NCBI GenBank assembly: GCA_030267565.1
Contig: BRXU01000007.1
Span: 372,001-436,000 of the forward strand
From: Pleodorina starrii
Lineage: Eukaryota > Chlorophyta > Chlorophyceae > Chlamydomonadales > Volvocaceae
Direction of reading: 5' to 3'
Length of the DNA stretch: 64,000 nucleotides
Numbering within the stretch: the stretch's first letter is position 1; every line of letters starts with the position of its first letter. The notes under the pieces are model-generated. The model was not told the origin of the DNA and searched no databases. It saw only the letters and a program-made list of their open reading frames with translations. A program made the translations under genes and the position numbers. Positions 24,501 to 35,800 of the stretch are shown piece after piece.

Positions 24501-27500
24501 GGAGGGGCTGCCGTCCGACCGCATGAGCCACGTCACCATCAACTTCTCCGCGCAGACCTCCTCCAACAGCTTGCAGGTACTGTACCGGTGGAGGGCTGAC
24601 TTTGCGCGCTGCGGAGCGAGGGGGTGTTGGCGGGGTTGGCGGGGGGGAGGTGTGTGTCTGGGAGATGAAAGGGAAGGCGTCTGGGAAGTGCGTCTGGGAA
24701 GTAAGGGCCGCCCGGGAGGTTGGGGGGAAAGTCCGGGAAGCGAGGGGAGTTAGGGGGACGTCCGGGGAGTGAGGGGTGGTCGGGAAGCAGGGGACTGCAC
24801 GGCTGGGCGTGGCGCGGCGTGTCGTGTCGTGTCATGGTCCTGCGCGGGTGCAGGGGGCCGTGGGAAGGCTGCGGCCCGGAAGCCGCACGCAAGACGGCTG
24901 CTACCTCGCCTGGTACGCTCTGCCCTCTGTACCGTGGCCCCGTGCCGGCGTGTCGCGCGGGCACAGTGCGCACGCTTACCTTACCTTGAAGACCGCGAAA
25001 CTCCCTCACCATGCCCCCCTCCCGCCTTGTCCGGCCTTCCCATAGGACACGATCGAGGGCAAGCTGGAGAAGCGCACCAAGGGCGTGTTCGCGCCGGCGG
25101 GCGGCAAGCGGCTGGTGTGCTTCATCGACGACCTCAACATGCCCGCCAAGTCCAAGTTCGGCTTCATTCCGCCGCTGGAGCTGCTCAAGCTCTGGGTGGA
25201 CAACGGATTCTGGTGCGTGACTGCGTGCGTGCGTGCGTGGGTGCGCTTTGTGCGTGACTGCGTGCGTGGGTGTGCTTTGTGCGTGACTGCGTGCGTGGGT
25301 GCGCTTTGTGCGTGACTGCGTGACCGGATGCGGTGGCACGTCTGCCGCTGCTGCTGCTGCCGCTTACTGCCTCCTGCCGCCATCGCCCTTACCCTTCGCT
25401 GCCCGCTGCCGCACACCGTTACCCCGCAGGTACGACCGTCAAAAGTGCGAGGTGAAGCACATCAAGGACATGCAGCTGCTGGCGGCCATGGCGCCGCCGG
25501 GCGGCGGCCGCAACGCCTTCAGCCAGCGCGTGCAGGCCTGCTTCGCGACGCTCAACGTGACGGCGCCCAACGACAACCAGCTCAAGCGCATCTTCGGCAC
25601 CATCCTCAACGCCAAGCTGGTTGACTTTGACGACGAGGTCAAGCCGCTGTCTGAGCCCATCACGCTGGCCACCATTGGCATCTACCGGGCGGTGTCCAAG
25701 GAGCTGCTGCCCACGCCCTCCAAGAGCCACTACCTGTTCAACACCAGGGACCTGGCCAAGATCATACAGGGCATGATGCAGGTATACGGGTTGTTAGGGG
25801 CTTTATATGGGCTGTTAGGGGCTATGGCGAGCAGGTGTGGAGGGCTGTGAGGATGGGGGAGCTGGCCTGATGAAAGTCATCATACAGGGCATGATCGGTT
25901 GATCGCAGGTGCGGTGGGCTGTGAGCGGGCGGCAACAATCCGTTCGCTCCCAACTTCTCGCCTCGCTGGAGCTCACCTAAACACCGCTTGGACGTCCTCT
26001 CTCTCAAAACGGTCACACCTCCTGACCGCCTCGCACGTTGCTTCCTGCCCCGCTCTCCGTGCCCCGCTCCGCTTGCAGGCCACCAAGGCCTTTTACAACA
26101 GCAAGGAGGAGGTTCTGCAGCTGTGGTGCCACGAGTGCATGCGCATCATCGCCGACCGCATGTGGGACCACGCAGACAAGGAGTGGCTGATTCGGCAGCT
26201 GGACGAGAAGCTGGGAACCATGTTCAGCACCTCGTTCCCCACGCTGTTCGAGGCCTACGGGGAGACCATCCCGCCCTTTGTCACCTTCATGCGCCAGGTG
26301 GGGGCGGGGCCGGAGGCGGAGGCGGCGGCGGGGCCAGGCGAGGGGAGGGGAGGCGGTGGGCACATGGGTTTGGCGCTTACCACTTGCCGCTGGGCGGAGC
26401 AGCGGCACCCGGCCCCGGCACAGAGCCGTGCGCGCCCGCGCCTCCCCCACCTCCACGGCCGTGGGTCCGCCAGCCACGGCCTAGCCCAAGGTGGGCAAGA
26501 CTTGCCCACCTTGCCGCCCCACTCCATCCTCTCCCTTCCCGCTCTCCCTTCCCTTCCCTCCACCTCCCACCTCCCACGTAAGGTTTCCTCCTCCCCACCA
26601 CCTGACCGCATTTCCCTTCCCTCCCGCCCTCCCTTCCTCTCACCTCGCGCCTCGCTGCAGAACGTGGACCCCCCCGTGTACGAGCTCGTCCGCGACATGG
26701 TGGGCCTGAAGGACCTGCTGACCGAGAAGCTGGAGGACTATGCGCTGGAGCCGGGCCAGAGCGCCATGGATCTGGTGCTGTTCCGCGACGCGCTGCACCA
26801 CGTGTGCCGCATCCACCGCATCCTCATGCAGCCGCGCGGCAACGCGCTGCTGGTGGGCGTGGGCGGCAGCGGGCGCAAGAGCCTGGCGCGGCTGGCGGCG
26901 TTCGTGGCGGAGCTCAAGTGCTTCACCATTGAGATCACCAAGAACTACCGGCAGGTGGGTGGGTGCGGCATGGGTGTAGGGAGCAGGCGTGTTGTGGGGG
27001 CGTGCGTACTGTGGGGGCGTGCGTACTGTGGGGGCGTGCGTACTGTGGGGGCGTGCGTACTGTGGGGATGTGTGCACTGAGGGTGCGGAGGGTGGGCCTT
27101 CGTGAGTCGTCAATCATCTTCGATCCCCCTCTAATCCCCTTCTAATGCCCTTTCTCTTGCTTTCTCTTCCATTCCTCTTCCTCCCTCCTCCCCGCCGCCA
27201 GACCGAGTTCCGCGAGGACCTCAAGGGGCTGTACCGCCAGGCGGGCTGCGCCAACAAGCCCACCCTGTTCCTGTTCGACGAGACGCAGATCGTGTACGAG
27301 ACCTTCCTGGAGGACGTCAACAACATCCTCACCAGCGGGGAGGTGCCCAACCTGTTCCCCAAGGTACCGTGTTCCCCATGGAAACATGTGCAGAGCAGCA
27401 GACATCATCCGCAGACATCCTGAGCAGCGCCGCCGCGGCAGCGGCTCCAAATAGATTATTTGGTGTAGCCCATCCTCGCCTCTACCTCCCTTGCCGCGGC

Positions 27501-30500
27501 TCCTCCAAATACCCGACGGCCCGACTCCGTGACTAGCCCGCCCCCAAGTCCTACTTGATTAGATCACCCCCCACCCCCGCAACTCGTAACCGTCGTAACC
27601 GTCCTGTGTCCCCCAGCTCAAAGTAGACTCGAAACATGCTCTCCCGCCCCTCCTGACACCTCTCCCTGTCCCCCCCTTTTTCTCCCCTCCCCCCGCCCTC
27701 CCCCCTTCCTCCACTGCCTCCCCACTCCCTCCCCACCTCACCCTACCGCTCCCTACTTAACCCAGGACGAGCTGAGCGGCGTCTTGGACGAGCTGCGCTC
27801 CGCCGCCAAGGCCTCGGGCGCGGGCGAGACCTCCGATGCGCTGTACGCCTTCCTGCTGGAGCGCGTGCGCACCAACCTGCACGTGGTGCTGTGCCTCAGC
27901 CCCGTGGGCGAGACGTTCCGGGAGCGCTGCCGCATGTTCCCGGGCCTGGTCAACTGCACCACCATCGACTGGTTCACCGAGTGGCCGGCGGACGCGCTGT
28001 TCGAGGTGGCGCAGAAGCAGCTGGGGGATGTGGACCTGGGCGGCGCGGAGGTCAAGACGGCGGTGTGCAAGGTGGGTGGGGCGGGGGTGGGTGGGGTGGG
28101 GTGGGGTGGGGTGCGCGTGGTTGGGGCTGGCGGGGCGGGGCGGGTGGTGACGGCGAGGAAGGGAGGGAAAGGGGGAGAGGGAGGGGGAGCAAGGGGTCGC
28201 GCTTATCTATGTCATACGCACAAGGAAAGGGGAGGGAGGGTGGGGAAGGGGAGGGAGGGTGGGGGAGGGAAGGGTCAGGGGGTGGGCCCTTTCAGGGACA
28301 ACCCAAATGGCGAATTTCCGTGGCCATCGCCCCCTTTCTTGGTCCCAGCCGGGGGCCATCGCGTCCCTCACCTCGACTTGGCCGCATCCCGCCCGGCACG
28401 CGACCCGCCTGCCTACCTCTCCGAACCCCCAGACTGCCTCCCCCCTCCCCTCCTTAGCTAAGCTCCTGGCCTTGGCCCAACCCGCGCACAATACAAAACC
28501 CTGCCCCTCCCCGCGCCCTCCCCTCACCCCTTTCTCCCCCTTCCCCCACTTCCTTCCCCTCCCTCCCCCACCACCCTCACCTCCACCCCACCATTCCGGC
28601 CTCCGTCCCATCCCCGCTCCCTTCCACTCCTTCCCCCATCCCCACCTTACCCCCACGCCCCCTCCCTCCAACCCCGGCCCCTTCCTCGCACTCAGGTGTT
28701 TGTTACCGCTCACCAGTCCGTGGAGGCCACCAGCGCCAAGATGTTCCAGGCGCTCAAGCGGCGCAACTACGTGACCCCCACCAACTACCTGGAGACGGTG
28801 CGCGGCTACAAGGACCTGCTGGGCGAGAAGCGGCGGGAGCTGGGCGAGAAGGCGGCCAAGCTGCAGGGCGGGCTGCAGAAGCTGGACGAGACGGCGGTGC
28901 AGGTGGCGGCCATGAAGAAGGTGGCGGAGGAGAAGAAGGTGGTGGTGGCGCAGGCCAAGGCGGACTGCGAGGAGCTGCTGGTGGAGATTGTGCAGGACAA
29001 GCGCGTGGCGGACGAGCAGGAGAAGCAGGTGGGACGAGGAGGGGGTTTAGGGTTTTGGGGTTGTGGGGGTTGGGGGGAAGGGGGGTTGGGGGGTTGGGGG
29101 GGAGGGGGTAAAAGAAGGTTTGGGGGGGAGGGGGTAAAAGAAGGTTTGGGGGGGAGGGAGGGAGGGGGAGAGGGATGCGTGTGAGGGAAGGGGTGCAGGG
29201 ACGGGGTGCAGGGAAGGGGGGGAGGGGGGTGGAGTGGTGCTTCGGGGCTTTGCAGCGCGCACGGTCGCGCCGTGCGGGCGGGTCGCAGGATTTTACGTTC
29301 CGGTATTGGGTTGGGGCGTAACGCGCTCGTGCCGTGTTCCGGCTCCCCCCGCGCGGTGCATTCGCATATGCGCGCGCCACCGCCCAACCCAAACCGAACC
29401 CCACCCTTTCCCTTCCCATCCCATCCCTTCACACTTCGCTCACTCCGCCAAACGTCGCCTCCGTTCCACCGCTGCGGCGCCACCTTCATCAACCCTCCCC
29501 TCCCCTCCCCTGCTCTCCCGTTCCTCCGCCCCCCCCCCCGCAGGTGAACGCCGAGGCTCAGAAGATCGGCAAGGAGGCTGAGGAGGCCAACGCCATCGCG
29601 GCTCAGGTGCAGGTGGAGCTCGACAAGGCTCTGCCGGCGCTGCGTGAGGCGGAGGCGGCGCTGGATGTGCTGACCAAGAAGGACATGAGCGAGCTCAAGG
29701 CGTACGCCAAGCCGCCGGCGCTGGTGGAGTTCACGCTCAATGCGGTGCTCACGGGTGAGGAGGCGGTGATGGAAGGAGAAATAGAGAGGCGGTGATAGAG
29801 AACTGGAAATAGAGACCGCAGCGGGGGACGGGGGTGATTCACGTGTAGGTCGGAGCCCGTGAACGGTGAAGTAACAGAAGAATGCCGTCTCGTCTGCAAA
29901 AGAACAGCGAGGTAAGGGGGAGGGGGGGAGGGGGAGGAGGAGGGGGAAGTGGAGGGGCTTCAGCTGGGGTGAGAGCGAGGAGAGCTGCGCATGGCGCGAG
30001 CGAAGAGGCGGAAGAGAGGCGGAAGAGAGGCGGAACGGGTAAGGCGGATGAATCATGATCAGGTTGACCTAAGGCGGCTCGGCTAGTCGAATCGAGGCAA
30101 CCCAAGGCGGCGGCCAATCGTATCGTCAGCGGGGGCCGGCTGTGCGTCGGCTATCAAGCGTGGCCGCGATGACAAGCAGCTACGGCGCCGTAACGTTCCC
30201 CGACCCGTTCCTGTCTGCCGCCCATCCGCCCATCCTCTCGTCTGCCTGCAGTCCTCCGTCGGCCGCCCAACTGGGAGGAGGCCAAGAAGCGGCTGGCGGA
30301 CGCCAACTTCATGCAGAGTCTCAAGGAGTTTGACAAGGACAAGCTGGACGACTCGCTGCTCAAAAAGATCGGCAAGTTCACCGCCAGCCCCGACTTCACG
30401 GGCGACAAGATCAACAACGTGTCGGCGGCCGCCAGCGGCATGTGCAAGTGGGTGCACGCCATGGAGACGTACGGCTACGTGGCCAAGGACGTGGCGCCCA

Positions 30501-32799
30501 AGCGCGCCAAGCTCAAGGCCGCGCAGGACAACCTGGCCAAGAAGCAGGCGGCGCTGGCGCTGGCGCAGGAGCAGCTGGCGGTGGTGCTGGCCAAGGTGCA
30601 GGCGCTCAAGAACAGGTGCGCATGGGTTGGAGCTCTCACGCGGAGAGAGTGCGTGTGTGTGTGCGTTTGTTACATATCTGCCGGGCCGACGATGGGTGGG
30701 GGGCGCTAACCCGCCCCATTCGGGAGACCGCCGAAGTACTCCTCTGCTGAGGAGGGGCGTACCACCTTGTGTGTGTGTGTGTGTTGTATCTATTCCCGTG
30801 GGGCCAGACGCCAGAGCAACAGCAAAGGGAAGGCTCCTCGGGAGAGTGTGGAGCATGCTTGGCAAGGTTGGGGGGCGGGTGCGTTGGGAACGTGATTTGG
30901 GGGGGTGGGGTTGCGTTCGAAGACTCGCCGCGAAGTAAACGAAGACACGTGAAGGGAACGGGATGAGCAGGAACGGCGCGGAAGGCGCGGGGCCGCGGCG
31001 GCGGCGGCGGCGTTCAGAGGTCATCGGGCCTCCTATCCTGAGCTCCCTGACAATCGCGCCTTGCGGGTAGTCGCAGCCATGCTCATTCCGGGCTGCATGT
31101 GTGCTGCGTGTGCCGTACGCCGCACCACGTTGTCGTACACGGGGCGTACAGGTACGACGAGTCCATCAGCCGCAAGCAGGCCCTGGAGGAGGAACTGGCG
31201 GACCTGGAGGGCAAGTTGGAGCGCGCGGAGAAGCTGGTGACGGGGCTGGCGGGAGAGCGCACCCGGTGGGAGGCAACCATCGCAGAGTACGAGCAGTCAA
31301 TGTCGTACTTGCCGGGAGATGTGGTGGTGGCGGCTGCGTTTATGAGCTACGCGGGGCCCTTCCCGTCCGAGTATCGCGACGAGCTGGTCAAGCACACGTG
31401 GCTGCCGCAGGTGAGTAGGAGTGGGAGTGAGAGCGGGGGAGGGGGGTAATTAGAACGGCCCGGGGCGAGGGAACGCAACGCAGTTACCTGGGATATTACC
31501 TGAGGATTACCTGATATCTCCAGCAGAAATAAAACGAGCGCGTGGCCGCGTCGCCGCCGACCAACCCCAGACGGACCGGCACATGACAGCACGAGACCAA
31601 CACAGACACACAGGGAGGGGGGGAGAAGAGGGGGCTGTGGACGTGTGGAGTGCGGACATGGGGTGTGTGCGCATCGGCGGGCTGTTGCGCATCGGCGGGC
31701 GGTGTCAAGCGAGGCGGGGGGCCTGCGGGTCGCCACCTAAGCTACGGTACATGTCCGCTGTCCATCTTTCCGTCTGCGCATGCATTGGCCAGGTGCCGTC
31801 ACTGTGTGTGTGTGTGTGTGTGGCTCCACAGCTTCCCCGCTGATGCCGCGCCCGACTTCCCTCCCTCCACCCTTTCCCTTCCCTTCTCTTCCCGCCCTCC
31901 ACTCCACTCCACTCCACTCCACTCCACTCCACTCCACTCCACTCCACTCCACTCCACTCCACTCCACTCCACTCCACTCCACTCCACTCCACTCCACTCC
32001 ACTCCACTCCACTCCACTCCACTCCACTCCACTCCACTCCACTCCACTCCACTCCACTCCACTCCACTCCACTCCACTCCACTCCACTCCACTCCACTCC
32101 ACTCCACTCCACTCCCTCCCCCCGCCTGCCCTCCCTCCCCCCTCCCCGCCCCCCTCGCCCCTTCCTTCCTCTCCAGGTCAAGGCGCTGAGCATCCCCGCC
32201 AGCGAGCACTTTGACTTTGCGCTGTTCCTGGCCAACCCGGCGCTGGTTCGCGACTGGAACATCCAGGGGCTGCCCTCCGACTCGTTCTCCACGGAGAATG
32301 GCGTCATGGTGACGCGCGGGCGGCGCTGGCCGCTCATGATCGACCCTCAGGGCCAGGCCAACAAGTGGATCAAGAACATGGAGGGGCGGTCGGGCCGCCT
32401 CAAGGTGCTGAATCTGCAGATGGCGGACATGGCGCGGCAGGTGGAGAACGCCATCCAGTTCGGGCAGCCGGTGCTGATGCAGGACATACTGCAGGTGGGA
32501 GATGACAGATGAGGAGGGTGAGGAGGAGGAGGAGGAGGAGGAGAGGCAGGGGCGGCGAGGCAGGGGCGAGCGAGGGAGGGGCGAGCGAGGGAGGCGCGAG
32601 CGAGGGAGGGGCGAGCGAGGGAGGCGCGAGCGAGGGAGGGGCGAGCGAGGGAGGCGCGAGCGAGGGAGGGGCGAGCGAGGGCGGGGCGAGCGAGGGCGAG
32701 CAGGGCACCGCGGGCGGCGACAGCTATAGCCGATGGAGGGCGGGGATGTGGGTAGAGCGGGCGCAGGCGCGATAGAGGAAAGAAAAGAAAATGGAAACT

Positions 32800-32840
<41 letters not shown>

Positions 32841-35800
32841 GCGGCCCTGGGGTGCCCGGCTGGGCTGTGTTGCTCGTTCACGTTCCTAGCCGCAAACCTA
32901 CCTTGGGGTCCTCCTTGGCCTCCCCGCCCACCCCTCCCAAGCACTCGCCAGCCACACACCCCAACCCCCCAACCCCCTCCTTCCAACCCCCCTCCTGCCA
33001 ACCCCTCCTGCTAACCCCCCACCCCCCTCCTGCCCAACCCCCGCCGCCGCCGCGCCGCCCGCAGGAGATCGACCCCATCCTGGAGCCCGTCCTGGCCAAG
33101 GCCTTCATCAAGCGCGGCAACCAGACGCTGATCAAGCTGGGCGACAAGGAAGTGGACTACAACTTTGACTTCCGGCTGTACCTGACCACCAAGCTGGCCA
33201 ACCCGCTGTACACGCCCGAGATCTCCACCAAGGTCCTCATCGTCAACTTTGCGGTCAAGGAGCAGGGCCTGGAGGCGCAGCTGCTGGCCACCGTCGTCAA
33301 GAACGAGCGGCCCGACCTGGACAAGCAGAAGAACGACCTGGTGGGAGGGCGGGCGGGCGGGTGTGGGGTGGGGGGGGAGAGGGGGGTGGGGCAGGGGAGG
33401 GAGAGGGGATACGGTAATGAAGGAGATTGGAGGCGTGGAGGGACTGGATCTGTGGCTCCGGCTGTGGCTCCGGCTCTCTCTTGTCTGGCGCCACAGATAA
33501 GGGGACTGGCAGGGGTATAAAAAGAGATACCGCCGGGAAGGGGCGGAGAGGGCAGGGAAGGAGAGGGGAGGGTATACTAAGAAGATAGGAGGCGCCGGGG
33601 TGACGGGGCAACGGGACGGTTCGTGGCTGGCTGCGGGGCTGCGACGCCACTCCGTGCGCCCCCTCTCCTCCCGCTGCTCCTGTCCCCCCCACCCTCTCAC
33701 CACCGCTCCCGCCCATTCCCGTTTCCCCTCCCCTCGCCTCCCCTCCCCTCACCCCCACCCCCACCCCCAACCCCAACCCCGCAGGTGGTCAAGGTGGCCG
33801 CCGGCAAGCGCACCCAGGCGGAGCTGGAGGACACCATCCTGCACCTGCTGTCCACCGCCACCGGCTCCATGCTGGACAACGTGACGCTGATCAACACGCT
33901 GGACCAGTCCAAGACCACCTGGGAGGAGGTCAACGCGTCGCTGCTGGTGAGTGAGCACAGCACAGCACCGTGCCTAGGAGCATAGGGAGAGGCGGGGCCG
34001 GGGAGGGAAGCGAGCGGAACAGAGCGGAGAGCGGATGATGTGACTGGGGTCTGAAGCGGAGGACGAACGAGAGCAGCAGCAAGTGGGGACGCGGGGCGTT
34101 GCGGCGCCGGGGCCCCGCCACGTCCCTTCCCTTCCCTTCCCGCTCCGCCATTCCGCCATTCCGCCATTCGTCCCCTGGGCCTGCGCTGGAACCTCTGCAC
34201 TTCCACACACACACATACATGCACACACACCCGCCTGCTTCTCTGCCCTTCCCTTCCCTTCCCTCGCCTCTTCCTCTCCAACTCCTCCTCCTCTTCCCCC
34301 CGTTTTTCCTTATCCTTGCTACAGGTGGCGGAGGAGACGCAGAAGAAGATCGAGGCCGCCAGCGCTCAGTACCGGCCCTGCTCCGTGCGCGCCTCCGTGC
34401 TGTACTTTGTGCTCAACGACCTGTCCACCATCGACCCCATGTACCAGTTCTCGCTGGACGCCTACGCCGAGCTCTTCCTCATCTCCATCCGCACCTCGCC
34501 GCGCGCCGAGCCGCTGGCGGAGCGCATCAAGGCGCTCAACGACCACCACACCTACGCCGTGTACAAGTACACCGCGCGCGGCCTGTTCGAGCGGCACAAG
34601 CTGCTGCTGAGCCTGCAGATGTGCGTGCGCATCCTGCAGACCGCCAACCAGGTCAACACCGAGGAGTGGCAGTTCTTCCTGCGCGGGGGAACCGTGCTGG
34701 ACCGCAGCCAGCAGCCCGCCAACCCCGCGCCCGAGTGGATCAGCGAGGAGGCCTGGGACAACGTCACCGAGCTGGACGCGCTGCCAAACTTCAAGGTGGG
34801 GGGGGGGGGCTGGCTGGGGAGAGCTGGTTGGGGACCTGGCTGGGGAGCTGGGCTTGGGGAGCTGCTGGGGAACTGGTTTGGGGCTGAGGAGCTGGTTGGG
34901 GAGCTGGTTGGGGACTGGTAGGCGGGTAATGAATGGAGAAGACCCGCAGCGGAGTAGCCCTCAATCCGCCGCCCCCTCTTCCCCCCCCCCAAAATCCGTC
35001 CGCCAGGGCGTCATCTCCTCCTTCGAGTCCAATCTGGCCGAGTGGGAGGTCTGGTACCGGCGCGGCGAGCCCGAGGCTTCGGAGCTGCCCGCCGAGTGGG
35101 AGTCCAAGTGCAACGAGCTGCAGCGGCTCATCCTGGTGCGCTGCCTGCGCCCCGACCGCGTCATCTTTGCCGCCACCACCTACGTCTCCAACGCGCTGGG
35201 CCGCAAGTACGTGGAGCCACCCGTGCTGGACCTGGGCGAGACGCTCAAGGACTCGAGCCCCACCTCGCCGCTCATCTTTGTGTTGTCCGCCGGGGTGGAC
35301 CCCACCGACAACCTGCGCAAGCTGGCGGCGGAGAAGGGCATGGCTAGCAAGTAAGAGAGGCAGGGAGCAGGGCGCGAAGGGGTCGGGCGGGCGGGTGGGC
35401 GGGTGGGCGAGCGGGATGGGTGAGGGAGGGCAACTGGAGGGGAGGGAGGAAGGAAAGGGGATCCTCGTCCACTGGTACGAGGCTGGGGTTACAGTGGGGC
35501 GGGATAGGAAGGGCTGCGGGGCGCTTGCAACACACACACACACACACACACGCCACCTCACCCATACCTCACACACACACGCCACCTCACCCATACCTCA
35601 CACGCCCTTGCTTTGCCCCTACCCATCATCTCACCCCTTCAAACCCCCTCTCTCTCTCTCGCGCGCGCCCCCTTGCCCCGTCCCTCCCCCCTTCCCCCTT
35701 CCCCCTTTCCTTCAGGTTCTTCACGGTGGCTCTGGGCCAGGGCCAGGCCCCCACCGCCACGCGGCTGATCGAGGACGGCCTGCGCGAGGGCAACTGGGTG

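Larger units (their letters stand above)
32177..33946 (+). other. DHC10: Dynein AAA5 (exons 49-51, residues 3467-3718)
   Basis: Exons: 32177-32494, 33065-33340, 33785-33946. The highly conserved [53 protein letters not shown] and [15 protein letters not shown] are all present. The flanking introns hold a pentanucleotide satellite (intron 48) and a GC-rich minisatellite (intron 49). Confidence 0.93.

Noticed and set aside
31650..33001. Long frames on both strands rich in Ser-Thr-Pro-Leu-His or Gly-Val-Glu-Trp-Ser
   Set aside because: They come from the ACTCC satellite in dynein intron 48, not from a gene.
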